From the NCBI GenBank assembly GCA_024401895.1, contig JAKSKE010000009.1, positions 1-46,358 of the forward strand: 46,358 nucleotides of DNA, in the 5' to 3' direction. Below the pieces are notes generated by a model. That model saw only the letters and a program-made list of their open reading frames with translations. It ran no database searches and had not been told where the DNA came from. Positions 32,935-41,144 of this stretch are shown in pieces. Position 1 is the stretch's first letter. Every line of letters starts with the position of its first letter. This DNA comes from Bacteroidales bacterium (GTDB lineage Bacteria; Bacteroidota; Bacteroidia; Bacteroidales; UBA932). The position numbers and the translations under genes are program-made.

Positions 32935-33840
32935 ATGTCACCTATCACATTCAAGCTTACCGCTGCAACGAACGTTGGAATGGTTCGAAAGAATAACGAG
33001 GATAATTTTATTGTTTGTCCCGATTTGTCTGCCAGCCTGTGGAGTGTGCCCGAAGATGCCGACTCCGTAAGCAATTTGAGCGAAGAAGGCTGCATTCTAT
33101 GCGTTGCCGACGGAATGGGGGGAATGAATGCGGGAGAGGTGGCATCCGATATTGCGGTAAACAGTATCAAAGACAGTTTTTCTTCCAGGAAATCGAAACT
33201 GTCTTTAGACAAGTCCAATTTCCCCGCTATCGAATCTTTTATGAAAAAGGCCATTGTGACGGCCGACAAAAAAATAAAAGAGAAAGCCAAGTCGGACAGT
33301 TCTACCAATGGGATGGGTACGACAATAGTCCTGGCTTGGATAAAATCGTCTTACGTAAACGTAGCCTGGTGCGGAGACTCCCGGGCATATCTTTTCAATC
33401 CCGTGTCGGGGCTGATTCGTCTTTCCAAGGATCATTCCTATGTTCAGCAGCTCATCGACAACGGAAGCCTCGACCCGGAGATGGCATTTTATCATCCGGA
33501 CAGCAATATTATCACAAGAAGCCTCGGAGACAGCTGCAATAAGGCTCAGCCAGATTATATGCACCGTGTGATATCGGCCGGAGACATTATTCTCCTGTGC
33601 ACCGACGGCCTCTGCGGCCTCATTCAGGACGATGAGATACAAAAAATCCTGATGGCGGAAAAAGACTGTCTTGAGCGGTGCAAGTCGGTTCTCATTGACG
33701 CCGCGTTGGCGGCAGGCGGGCACGACAACGTTACAGTTGCCCTGTACCAGTGCGTAGGCGATGAATTGGAAGAAGACTTCCAAAAGACAAATCCCAACAT
33801 AGTTCCCCGCAGACGCGGCCTCTTTTGGTGGAAGAAGTAA
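32935..33840 (+). CDS. PP2C-family Ser/Thr protein phosphatase
   Basis: 301 aa, cytoplasmic. Metal-binding motifs of PPM/PP2C enzymes are present: RKNNEDNF (Glu22/Asp23), VADGMGGMNAGE (Asp59), WCGDSRAYLF, SLGD, LLCTDGLCG (Asp224) and GGHDNVTVAL (Asp264). It should remove phosphate from Thr/Ser residues set by the two kinases. Last gene of the locus; separated from the others by 73 bases containing a strong hairpin, so its expression may be set at a different level. The C-terminus is basic and aromatic (RRRGLFWWKK). Confidence 0.92.
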   Translation: MSPITFKLTAATNVGMVRKNNEDNFIVCPDLSASLWSVPEDADSVSNLSEEGCILCVADGMGGMNAGEVASDIAVNSIKDSFSSRKSKLSLDKSNFPAIESFMKKAIVTADKKIKEKAKSDSSTNGMGTTIVLAWIKSSYVNVAWCGDSRAYLFNPVSGLIRLSKDHSYVQQLIDNGSLDPEMAFYHPDSNIITRSLGDSCNKAQPDYMHRVISAGDIILLCTDGLCGLIQDDEIQKILMAEKDCLERCKSVLIDAALAAGGHDNVTVALYQCVGDELEEDFQKTNPNIVPRRRGLFWWKK

Positions 33841-33860
33841 CCGCGAATTGAAATATTCAT

Positions 33861-33868
33861 TATTTTTG
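33861..33868 (+). promoter_or_regulatory. -7 box of galE
   Basis: TATTTTTG, 21 bases before the galE ATG at 33890. No TTTG at the expected -33 position. Confidence 0.4.
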
Positions 33869-33889
33869 TGAAATTATTTTCATAAGGAT

Positions 33890-34900
33890 ATGAATGTTCT
33901 TCTTACAGGTGGCGCCGGTTTCATAGCCACACACACGATTGTGGAACTCCGCGCGGCGGGCCACGATGTTTTCGTTGTAGATAATTTTGCAAATTCAAAG
34001 CCCGAGGCTCTTGCCAGAGTGGAGCGTATCACAGGCAGGGGTGTTCCTTTTTTGGAGGCCGACGTATGCGACGCGGCTGCAATGGACAAACTCTTTGCCG
34101 AACATAATTTCGACGCGGTGATTCACTTTGCGGGGCTTAAGGCTGTGGGAGAATCGGTATCAAAGCCGCTCGAATATTACCGGAACAACCTGTGCAGCAC
34201 GTTCACCCTGCTGGAAGCAATGCGCAGTCACGGCTGCAACAAACTCATATTCTCGTCTTCTGCAACGGTTTACGGGAGCCCTGCAGAGATTCCTATTACC
34301 GAGAACTGCCCCAAAGGAATCTGTACCAACCCGTACGGAGAGACGAAATCGATGATAGAGCGCATTCTTACCGACTTCCAGGCCGCCAACAGTGAGTGGA
34401 GTATAGTGCTGCTGCGCTATTTTAACCCAATAGGCGCGCACAGCAGCGGACTCATTGGCGAAAGTCCCAACGGAATACCCAATAACCTTATGCCTTACAT
34501 TACCCAGACGGCCATTGGAAAGCGCACCGAGCTGTCGGTTTTCGGCAACGATTACCCCACCCCCGACGGCACTGGCGTGCGCGACTATATTCACGTGGTT
34601 GACCTTGCCCGCGGGCACGTCGCAGCCCTGCGCGCACTTCAGAAAGGCGCGGGCGTAAACATTTACAATTTGGGAACCGGGCACGGTTACTCGGTGCTGG
34701 ACGTAGTCAAGGCCTTCGAAAAAGCAAACGGAATAAAAATCCCGTACAGCATAAAAGAACGCCGTCCGGGAGATATCGCCACCTGCTATTGCAAGCCCGA
34801 CAAGGCGCTGCGCGAACTTGGCTGGAAGGCCGAATACGACCTGGAACAGATGTGCCGCGACAGCTGGAACTTCCAGAAAAACAATCCCGAAGGAATCTGA
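33890..34900 (+). CDS. galE: UDP-glucose/UDP-hexosamine 4-epimerase
   Basis: Interconverts UDP-glucose and UDP-galactose, and possibly the N-acetyl forms. 336 aa, family length. NAD-binding TGGAGFIATHT at the N-terminus; catalytic Ser in FSSSATVYG; Tyr149 and Lys153 in NPYGETK; GVRDYIHVVDLARGHVAAL further on. Cytoplasmic. Convergent, ten bases apart, with an N-acetylhexosamine kinase-like gene, which supports a role in amino-sugar salvage. Confidence 0.94.
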   Translation: MNVLLTGGAGFIATHTIVELRAAGHDVFVVDNFANSKPEALARVERITGRGVPFLEADVCDAAAMDKLFAEHNFDAVIHFAGLKAVGESVSKPLEYYRNNLCSTFTLLEAMRSHGCNKLIFSSSATVYGSPAEIPITENCPKGICTNPYGETKSMIERILTDFQAANSEWSIVLLRYFNPIGAHSSGLIGESPNGIPNNLMPYITQTAIGKRTELSVFGNDYPTPDGTGVRDYIHVVDLARGHVAALRALQKGAGVNIYNLGTGHGYSVLDVVKAFEKANGIKIPYSIKERRPGDIATCYCKPDKALRELGWKAEYDLEQMCRDSWNFQKNNPEGI

Positions 34901-34910
34901 AAATACCCTG

Positions 34911-35996
34911 CTAAAGGCCGGCAACGTAAGCCGTCATCTCGTCCAAGTGACTCAGTGCACTATGGAAGAGAGCCATTTGATTACGGGTGCGCACCAGGTT
35001 GTGCTGGGGGTATTTGATCTTATAATAAGTGTCGCCGTTAATGTAGTCGGCAAAAAAGCGCACGGCCTGCATATAAGGGAAAAGCAGTGCGGCATAGGGA
35101 ATGTTCTCTTTCTCTATGGGGGTGATGAACACCGATGCCGATTCAAGGTATCCTTTCACAAAGGCCTTGAACGTTTCCATCTTGAAAGCAACCTTATCTG
35201 TTTCGGGACTGTCCTCGGCAACAGTATTGGCTGCGGTGCGCAGGAAATCTCCAATGTCTGAAAATACGAAGCTGGGCATTACGGTATCAAGGTCTATGAC
35301 GCATAGCACGCTGCCGCTGTGGTCGAACAGCATATTGTTCACCTTTGTGTCGCAGTGGCAGATTCGCTTGGGCAGCACTCCTTCGCGGTACAGGTGCTCG
35401 GCCTTGCACATTTCGGAATCATACTTGGCAATGTCGGCGAGAATTTCCTGCACTTCGGGGTCGGAAACCCTTCCTGCGGCATCTTTCTCGACAGCCTCTG
35501 CGAGCTGACGCGAACGGAGCTCCATATTGTGAAAGTCGGGAATGGTCTCTCCCAATTTTTCGGGAAGGTCGGTAAGCATTGCCTCAAAGTTGCCGAAGGC
35601 TTTGCCGGCATAGTATGAGTTCTCTTCGTCGGCGCTTTCGCGGGTAACGGTGTCGGAAATGAATACCGACACTCTCCAATACTTACCCTCGTGCAGAAGG
35701 TAGGTCTTGTCGCTGCCTTTGGGGTGAACGTAGGTGAGCACCTTGCGGTCTATGTCGTCGGCACCACTGGCTTCGAGTTTGCCGCGGATGTGCCGCGTCA
35801 CCGCATCTATGTTGTGCTGCAACAGTTCGACATCGGTGAAAATGGCATTATTGATGCGCTGAAGAACATAGTCGGGGCATCCGTCAGACGTAATGACTTT
35901 GAACGTATCGTTGATAAGACCGTTTCCCAGAGGTTTTACCTCGAGTACTTCCCCGGATATCTCAAATTTCCGGGCAATTTCAATGAATTCTTTCAT
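34911..35996 (-). CDS. N-acetylhexosamine 1-kinase-like phosphotransferase
   Basis: 361 aa aminoglycoside-phosphotransferase fold. It closely resembles the bifidobacterial NahK/LnpB kinase that phosphorylates GlcNAc and GalNAc at C1. Shared blocks: PLGNGLINDTFKV, VLQRINNAIF, YWRVSVFISDTV, AFGNFEAMLTDLP, catalytic CHCDTKVNNMLFD, CVIDLDTVMPSFVFSDIGDFLR and IKYPQHNLVRTRNQM. Together with galE and the nucleotidyltransferase at 25331-26260 it would convert free N-acetylhexosamines to UDP-sugars. Substrate preference is inferred from recalled family similarity. Confidence 0.83.
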   Translation of the reverse strand: MKEFIEIARKFEISGEVLEVKPLGNGLINDTFKVITSDGCPDYVLQRINNAIFTDVELLQHNIDAVTRHIRGKLEASGADDIDRKVLTYVHPKGSDKTYLLHEGKYWRVSVFISDTVTRESADEENSYYAGKAFGNFEAMLTDLPEKLGETIPDFHNMELRSRQLAEAVEKDAAGRVSDPEVQEILADIAKYDSEMCKAEHLYREGVLPKRICHCDTKVNNMLFDHSGSVLCVIDLDTVMPSFVFSDIGDFLRTAANTVAEDSPETDKVAFKMETFKAFVKGYLESASVFITPIEKENIPYAALLFPYMQAVRFFADYINGDTYYKIKYPQHNLVRTRNQMALFHSALSHLDEMTAYVAGL

Positions 35997-36034
35997 AATG
36001 GTCAGTATTTAAAATTCCGGCAATTGCTTATGCA

Positions 36035-36062
36035 CAAAAATACGAAAAAAGAATTAACTTTG
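36035..36062. promoter_or_regulatory. paired divergent -7 boxes
   Basis: Minus-strand TATTTTTG (36042-36035) for the NahK-like gene (ATG 35996); plus-strand TAACTTTG (36055-36062) for the transporter, ending only 4 bases before its ATG at 36067, so that mRNA may be leaderless. Confidence 0.4.
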
Positions 36063-36066
36063 GCGT

Positions 36067-37536
36067 ATGAGAAAAATAACGATTCTGCTAATTTCCATTC
36101 TGGTTATGGTATCCTGCTCGGCGAATACCGGCAGAAACGGCTCCCACGAAGTAACAAAGCCGGAAGATTTGGAAGGATGCACTGCCGGCTGTATTGCGGG
36201 GTCACTGGTTGATCTCAATTTTGAGGAATTGTGTCCCGGTGCAATCAAACAGGTTTACAACAATTCGGTAGACCTTCTTACGGCATTGGACAATGGAAGG
36301 GTACAGTTCACTGTTGAAGACACTATTCTGGTCTTGGGGATCGACCCTAACCTTCATCCCATTGAACCGCTTTGCCGGGTACCTGACATAGATGGAGACA
36401 TTGCCGCGGCGTTCCGCAAAAGCGATGCCGCGCTGTGCGCCCGGTTCAATGAGTTCCTCGCGGGAATCAAAGCCGACGGCACTTATGGTGCAATGCGGGA
36501 CAGATGGATTTCAGACAAGTATACTGTTTCTGAAATGCCGGAAATAGAAACTTTTACCGAAGGCCAGCCCCTTGTAGTGGGCACGATGGTGCAAATCCCG
36601 TGCTTCTTTATAAAGAACGGAGAATGGGTCGGATTCGAAGCCGAATTAATGAAGCGTTTCGCTGCTTATCTGCACAGACCTCTAGAGGTTGAGGCCTATG
36701 ATTTTTCGGCCTTGATGGCGAGCCTGAAGACAGGGGTGATAAATGTTTGGTGCTCATTCATTACTGTCAATGAAGAACGCTCCAAGGAAGTCCTTTTTTC
36801 GGACCCGTATTATTTTTCTCCGGTTATGGTTTTCAGGAAAGCAACGGCCAGTCAGGCAGCGGACATCCCTTTCTACAAGAAAGTTTCTAACAGCTTCAAT
36901 AACAATATTCTGGTTGAAGACAGGTGGAAAATGCTTTTGGACGGGTTGTGGGAGACCATTGTCATTTCTTTCTTCTCTCTGCTTTTCGGGTCTCTGCTGG
37001 GCGCGTTGATATGCCTGCTCAGAATGTCGGGGAACAGATTCCTTTCCAATTTTGCAAAGGTGTACGTGGAGATTCTGCGGGGCGTGCCTATGCTTGTGCT
37101 GCTTATGGTCATGTTCTACCTGGTGCTATCGTCCACGGGCCTTTCCGGCCGTTGGGTGGCGGTAATATCCTTCGCCATCAATTTTTCTGCCTATGCCTGT
37201 GAAATTTTCAGGACCGGAATAGGCGCCATAGACAAGGGACAGACCGAGGCCGGCCTGGCAATGGGTTTCACCAGGGTTGGGACATTCTTCAACTTTATTG
37301 TTCCGCAGGCTTTGAAAAATATCCTTCCCGTATTCAAGAACGAGGCGGTTTCCCTTATCAAGGGCACGTCTATCGTAGGCTACGTGGCTATACAGGATTT
37401 GACAAAGACCAGCGATATGATTCGCGCCAGAACATTCGATCCCTTCTTTCCGCTCATCATAATCTCTATCATTTATTTCTTCCTTGCCTGGCTGTTCGGC
37501 AAAGCTCTGGACCGTATCAGTAAAAAAATCGCTTAA
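36067..37536 (+). CDS. amino-acid ABC transporter: binding domain fused to permease
   Basis: 489 aa. Lipoprotein-type signal ending at Cys17. About 33-150 resembles the second half of a family 3 solute-binding protein ([14 protein letters not shown] to [15 protein letters not shown]). About 168-260 resembles the first half ([30 protein letters not shown] to [18 protein letters not shown]). The two halves are thus in swapped order. About 287-489 is a HisM/GlnP-type permease: [14 protein letters not shown], then the coupling EAA segment [25 protein letters not shown]. Imports a polar amino acid such as glutamine. The ATPase gene follows two bases later. Confidence 0.85.
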   Translation: MRKITILLISILVMVSCSANTGRNGSHEVTKPEDLEGCTAGCIAGSLVDLNFEELCPGAIKQVYNNSVDLLTALDNGRVQFTVEDTILVLGIDPNLHPIEPLCRVPDIDGDIAAAFRKSDAALCARFNEFLAGIKADGTYGAMRDRWISDKYTVSEMPEIETFTEGQPLVVGTMVQIPCFFIKNGEWVGFEAELMKRFAAYLHRPLEVEAYDFSALMASLKTGVINVWCSFITVNEERSKEVLFSDPYYFSPVMVFRKATASQAADIPFYKKVSNSFNNNILVEDRWKMLLDGLWETIVISFFSLLFGSLLGALICLLRMSGNRFLSNFAKVYVEILRGVPMLVLLMVMFYLVLSSTGLSGRWVAVISFAINFSAYACEIFRTGIGAIDKGQTEAGLAMGFTRVGTFFNFIVPQALKNILPVFKNEAVSLIKGTSIVGYVAIQDLTKTSDMIRARTFDPFFPLIIISIIYFFLAWLFGKALDRISKKIA

Positions 37537-37538
37537 AT

Positions 37539-38630
37539 ATGATTACAGTAAAGCATCTTTCAAAAGTCTTTGATGACAAAGAAAAACCTTTTATGGTCCT
37601 TCGCGATGTTAACTGTGAAATCAAGAGGGGTGAAGTTATTTCCATAATAGGTCCTTCCGGTACGGGGAAAAGCACATTTTTGCGCTGTCTCAACCGTTTG
37701 GAAACGCCCTCCGGCGGCGAAATCATTGTAGATGGAGTAAATATCCTGGACAAGAATACCGACATTTCGGCTGTCCGTCGCAAAATGGGTATGGTATTCC
37801 AGAACTTCAACCTGTTCAATCATCTTTCGGTACTGGAAAACGTTACCACAGGGCCGGTCAAACTTCTGGGGATGAGCCGCGCGGAAGCGGAAAAACAGGC
37901 GTTGGAACTCCTGAAGATGGTGGGACTTGCAGAAAAGGCCGGAGCTATGCCATCGGAGCTTTCGGGCGGGCAGAAACAAAGGGTCGCGATTGCCCGCTGT
38001 CTTTCAATGAAGCCCGAAATAATCCTCTTCGACGAGCCCACGTCGGCCCTTGATCCCACAATGGTAGGGGAGGTGCTCTCGGTTATCCGCCAACTCGCCC
38101 GTCAGGGAATGACAATGGCAATCGTCACCCACGAGATGAAATTCGCAAAGGATGTAAGCACCCGAATCTTCTTTATGACCGATGGAGTCATTTATGAGGA
38201 AGGCACTCCGGAGGTTATATTCAACAAGCCGTCCAAGGTTGCCACCACGGCGTTTATCAATAAAATACGCGGAATTGACTTTACTTTGACCAGTCGCGAC
38301 TGTGACTTCCCCGGAATGGATTCGGCCATAGAAGCCTTCTGCTCTAAATACGCCATTGCAGAAGACGTGTCAGAGAAGATTAAAAACATTGTAAGACAGA
38401 TGATAGCCGAAATAATTCCAATGAACGGCAGGGTTGTCATCAATGTAGACTACAGTGAGAAGAAAGACAGGATATACATCTCGTTCTTCTGCGAAAACTG
38501 CAGGGAAGCGATTCTTTCAGACGATAGGGTTGCCACAATTTTCGACGCGCGCATCAGGCCTCTCTGTATGACCGTCCACGACGACCCCGACGGCTCCAAC
38601 CGATTGGTCAGACTGAAGATTGGCTGTTAG
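37539..38630 (+). CDS. amino-acid ABC transporter ATPase with C-terminal extension
   Basis: 363 aa. Residues 1-245 are a GlnQ/HisP-type ATPase: Walker [11 protein letters not shown]-loop [18 protein letters not shown], signature LSGGQKQR, Walker [13 protein letters not shown], then H-loop IVTHEM. Such ATPases usually end near 240-250 aa. Here about 116 further residues follow ([22 protein letters not shown], then [23 protein letters not shown] and [10 protein letters not shown]). The extension recalls an anti-sigma-type HATPase fold without obvious nucleotide motifs; it may regulate the pump. It forms one unit with the upstream fusion gene. Confidence 0.9.
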   Translation: MITVKHLSKVFDDKEKPFMVLRDVNCEIKRGEVISIIGPSGTGKSTFLRCLNRLETPSGGEIIVDGVNILDKNTDISAVRRKMGMVFQNFNLFNHLSVLENVTTGPVKLLGMSRAEAEKQALELLKMVGLAEKAGAMPSELSGGQKQRVAIARCLSMKPEIILFDEPTSALDPTMVGEVLSVIRQLARQGMTMAIVTHEMKFAKDVSTRIFFMTDGVIYEEGTPEVIFNKPSKVATTAFINKIRGIDFTLTSRDCDFPGMDSAIEAFCSKYAIAEDVSEKIKNIVRQMIAEIIPMNGRVVINVDYSEKKDRIYISFFCENCREAILSDDRVATIFDARIRPLCMTVHDDPDGSNRLVRLKIGC

Positions 38631-38643
38631 TGCGGCGAGCAAG

Positions 38644-38658
38644 GTAAAGTTGCTTTAC
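38644..38658. terminator. small hairpin at a convergent gene junction
   Basis: GTAAAG (38644-38649), TTG, CTTTAC (38653-38658): a perfect six-pair stem overlapping the DoxX stop codon, between the ends of two convergent genes. It could act weakly in both directions; no T-run follows. Confidence 0.3.
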
Positions 38659-39665
38659 AGAAGCAGCATTACGGCAAAAACATACAGGAGAAAACCTTGA
38701 ACCTTAAGCCGGTTCTTGACCGAATGCTCCAACATCTCTTCGGTGGCATTCCTGGCCAGCAACTGCTCCATCTGGTCTTTGTGTGGAAGCCGGTGCGAAG
38801 ACCATTTCCTTATTACCTGCTGGTTGTATATATAGGTAGCCCCGGCATTGGAGCGGTTCAGACTCATAATGGTGCGCCGGTCGGCACTGAATCCAAAGGG
38901 AGAATCCAGTTCGTCGGGAGCGCAGCTCATAAGAACCATAGGTTGGAAACCGGCCAATTGCGCCTGCTCCAGGAACGAGGTAACTTCCACTAAATCATAA
39001 TTATCTGTATCGTAGATACTTACTGCCATAATTGGGCCTTTGAAGCTGCAACTGTCGCAATATTCCCGCTGCCGGTTGCAGAGTGTCAGGGGTGCGTCTT
39101 CGGCTTGGAGCTCGGCGCCGGGATTGTAGGCGGTGAAGTCCATAAGAGGCACGGCCAGAAGCGAGTAAACAGCAAAGGCAACAGAGGAAATGGCGGCAAT
39201 GGGGAAGGTTACAAACTTGATTTTCTTGCTCTGTCCCAATTCCTTGAACGGAAGGAAGGCATAGCACCACAGCACCAGCAGAATGCCGTTCTTTATGAGG
39301 CTCTGAATGTGGGTGAGGTGTATCGCCTGCCCAAAACAACCGCAGTCCATATTGGGATTCTTTATGGCCAGAATTGCGGTAATGACAGTGAATACCGCCA
39401 GAGTGACGCCGCTCACAAAAGCGGTTATCCGGCGCCATACCCCGGTAATGAGGGCAGCCCCAAGCAAAGTCTCGAACAACGACAGAGTCACTGCGACGGG
39501 TTTTGCAATCCAGGCAACGAAATCCACTCCGAAGAACTTGGAATAGTCTTCCACAATGAGCGAAGTGCCTACAGGATCCATCAGCTTGAAGAATCCTGCC
39601 ATATAAATTATTATTCCTATCAGGGTAGCCGAGGCTCTGCGGCTTGCATTGTAGATATTGCTCAT
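38655..39665 (-). CDS. DoxX/MauE-like membrane protein
   Basis: 336 aa. Four N-terminal helices (about 13-150: LIGIIIYMAGFFKL, PVAVTLSLFETLLGAALITGVW, FVSGVTLAVFTVITAILAI and SLIKNGILLVLWCYAFLPF) with the CGCFG motif after the third, as in MauE/DoxX proteins linked to disulfide chemistry. Another helix lies at about 160-180. A periplasmic domain follows with a Cys pair (NRQREYCDSCSF) and thioredoxin-like context, and a final helix ends the protein (GFLLYVFAVMLLL). A thiol-redox role is plausible but not proven. Its start overlaps the tmk stop by four bases. Confidence 0.78.
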   Translation of the reverse strand: MSNIYNASRRASATLIGIIIYMAGFFKLMDPVGTSLIVEDYSKFFGVDFVAWIAKPVAVTLSLFETLLGAALITGVWRRITAFVSGVTLAVFTVITAILAIKNPNMDCGCFGQAIHLTHIQSLIKNGILLVLWCYAFLPFKELGQSKKIKFVTFPIAAISSVAFAVYSLLAVPLMDFTAYNPGAELQAEDAPLTLCNRQREYCDSCSFKGPIMAVSIYDTDNYDLVEVTSFLEQAQLAGFQPMVLMSCAPDELDSPFGFSADRRTIMSLNRSNAGATYIYNQQVIRKWSSHRLPHKDQMEQLLARNATEEMLEHSVKNRLKVQGFLLYVFAVMLLL

Positions 39666-40342
39666 AGGATTGCGTCGTCAACCAGAGTTTTTATTCTTGC
39701 GAAAATGCTGTCGGCGTCGAGCATCCGCCCCCGGGGGTCGGAACAATCCACTACCTTGAGTCCGGGATCTGTGCCGGCAAGTTCCAGATATGTCTCTCTG
39801 ACTTTTTTCTGAAATTCTATGCTGGCTTCGTGAATGTCTTTCTGGCCTTGCAGATAATCGCGGTCCTGCCCGGCACGGTTGGCGTTGAGGCTTTCCTTTA
39901 CAAATTCAATGGGAACGTCCAGAAAAAGATTCAGGTCGGGTTTCGGAAGGCCGAAGGTTCCGAATTCGGTGTCCAGAATCCAGTTGCGCACTTCCTCCCG
40001 CTCGGCCCTGTCGGAAATTTTCGCGCACTGGTAAGCTATGTTGGAATAGACGAATCTGTCCAGAAGTACCGTCCCGCCACGCTCCAGAGTGCTTTTAATC
40101 GACGGAAGCGCAGAATGCCTGTCCTCGGCGAAAAGCAGTGCGACCAGTTGCGGATGAACTGCCTCTATGGGCCCGAAGCCCCCACGAAGGAATTTGGAAA
40201 TCAAGTTCCCGTAAACGGGAGCGTCGTAGCGGGGAAAATGGATGTATTCCAGATTTGAAGACAATCCTTCCAGATATTTTTTCAGCTTGTGGACCTGAGT
40301 CGATTTTCCGGCTCCGTCCAATCCTTCCAGTACAATGAGCAT
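39662..40342 (-). CDS. tmk: thymidylate kinase
   Basis: Phosphorylates dTMP to dTDP. 226 aa. Walker A GLDGAGKST (residues 7-15) in MLIVLEGLDGAGKSTQVHKL. The DR motif is LDRFVYSNIAYQ, then LPKPDLNLFLDVPIEF. The lid region (NANRAGQDRDYLQGQKDIHEAS) is intact. A -7 box ends 7 bases before the ATG. First gene of a two-gene leftward operon with the DoxX-like gene. Confidence 0.94.
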   Translation of the reverse strand: MLIVLEGLDGAGKSTQVHKLKKYLEGLSSNLEYIHFPRYDAPVYGNLISKFLRGGFGPIEAVHPQLVALLFAEDRHSALPSIKSTLERGGTVLLDRFVYSNIAYQCAKISDRAEREEVRNWILDTEFGTFGLPKPDLNLFLDVPIEFVKESLNANRAGQDRDYLQGQKDIHEASIEFQKKVRETYLELAGTDPGLKVVDCSDPRGRMLDADSIFARIKTLVDDAIL

Positions 40343-40349
40343 AACCTTA

Positions 40350-40423
40350 CAAATATATTGAATTTTCCTGAAAGTTGTACGTTACGCGAATCATTCGCGT
40401 TTTGTTCAACTTTTGTATCTTTG
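40350..40423. promoter_or_regulatory. tmk/folP divergent promoter region with a central dyad
   Basis: Minus-strand TATATTTG (40357-40350) for tmk and plus-strand TATCTTTG (40416-40423) for folP, each ending 6-7 bases before the start codon. Between them lies a dyad centred on 40392: ACGCGAAT (40384-40391) with ATTCGCGT (40393-40400), plus an outer pair AAAGTTG (40371-40377) with CAACTTT (40407-40413) on the same centre. An operator for a dimeric regulator is a reasonable reading. Confidence 0.5.
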
Positions 40424-40429
40424 TAGAGT

Positions 40430-41134
40430 ATGGCGCAGATAATGGGAATACTGAACCTTACCCCCGACTCCTTCTGGGAGTCCAGCCGCTATGATTTGGA
40501 GATTCTTGCGAATCCCCGGGTGGACATAGTGGACATAGGAGCGGTATCTTCCCGGCCCGGGGCTGCACCGGTGAGCGAGGAGCAGGAATGGGCGAGACTC
40601 GAACCTGTCCTGAACCGTCTGCCCCACGGGAAAAGAATTTCCATAGACACTACCCGCAGTTCCATAGTGTGCAGGGCCTTCAATCTCATAGGAGATTTTA
40701 TTGTGAACGACATTTCGGCGGGGGAGGACGACCCCGATATGCTGCGCACGGCTGCCGGACTCGGGTTGCAGTTCGTTGCAATGCACAAGCGCGGCACTCC
40801 GTCCACAATGGACAGCCTCTGCAATTACGGGCAGGGGGTGATGAAAGAACTGAAGGCTTATTTTACGGAGTTTGGGCGCAGGGCCTGTGAGGCCGGTCTG
40901 CACGACTGGATTCTGGACCCGGGGCTGGGTTTTGCAAAGACTCCGCAGCAGAATATGGAAATCCTGCACAATCTGCAGGAACTGCGCGTATTCGGCAGGC
41001 CCGTTCTGCTCGGCCCTTCGAACAAGCGTTTCACCCGGGGCCGCGAGCGGGAAGTGCTGCATCTGTGCCGACAGGCCGACATTGTGCGCCTGCACGGCAG
41101 CCTTATTGAAACTTTTATGTCGGACAATCAATAA
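40430..41134 (+). CDS. folP: dihydropteroate synthase
   Basis: Joins p-aminobenzoate to dihydropterin pyrophosphate in folate synthesis. 234 aa, somewhat short because it begins directly at the first conserved block, MGILNLTPDSF. Other blocks: DIGAVSSRPGAAPV (usual form DIGGESTRPG), ISIDTTRSSIV, VNDISAG, MHKRGTPSTM, DPGLGFAKTPQQN and LGPSNKRF. All core pterin and pABA-loop motifs are present with some substitutions. The DUF5107 gene follows 10 bases later. Confidence 0.92.
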   Translation: MAQIMGILNLTPDSFWESSRYDLEILANPRVDIVDIGAVSSRPGAAPVSEEQEWARLEPVLNRLPHGKRISIDTTRSSIVCRAFNLIGDFIVNDISAGEDDPDMLRTAAGLGLQFVAMHKRGTPSTMDSLCNYGQGVMKELKAYFTEFGRRACEAGLHDWILDPGLGFAKTPQQNMEILHNLQELRVFGRPVLLGPSNKRFTRGREREVLHLCRQADIVRLHGSLIETFMSDNQ

Positions 41135-41144
41135 TCAACCATAT

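Noticed and set aside
26688-33840. Type VI secretion or TerY-P module
   Set aside because: Kinase, FHA and PP2C genes are shared with these, but no Tss structural gene, Hcp, VgrG, ClpV, VWA or Ter protein is present in the window.
40872-41144. N-terminal extension of the DUF5107 protein through folP
   Set aside because: It overlaps folP in another frame, while ATG 41145 opens a signal peptide ten bases after the folP stop.
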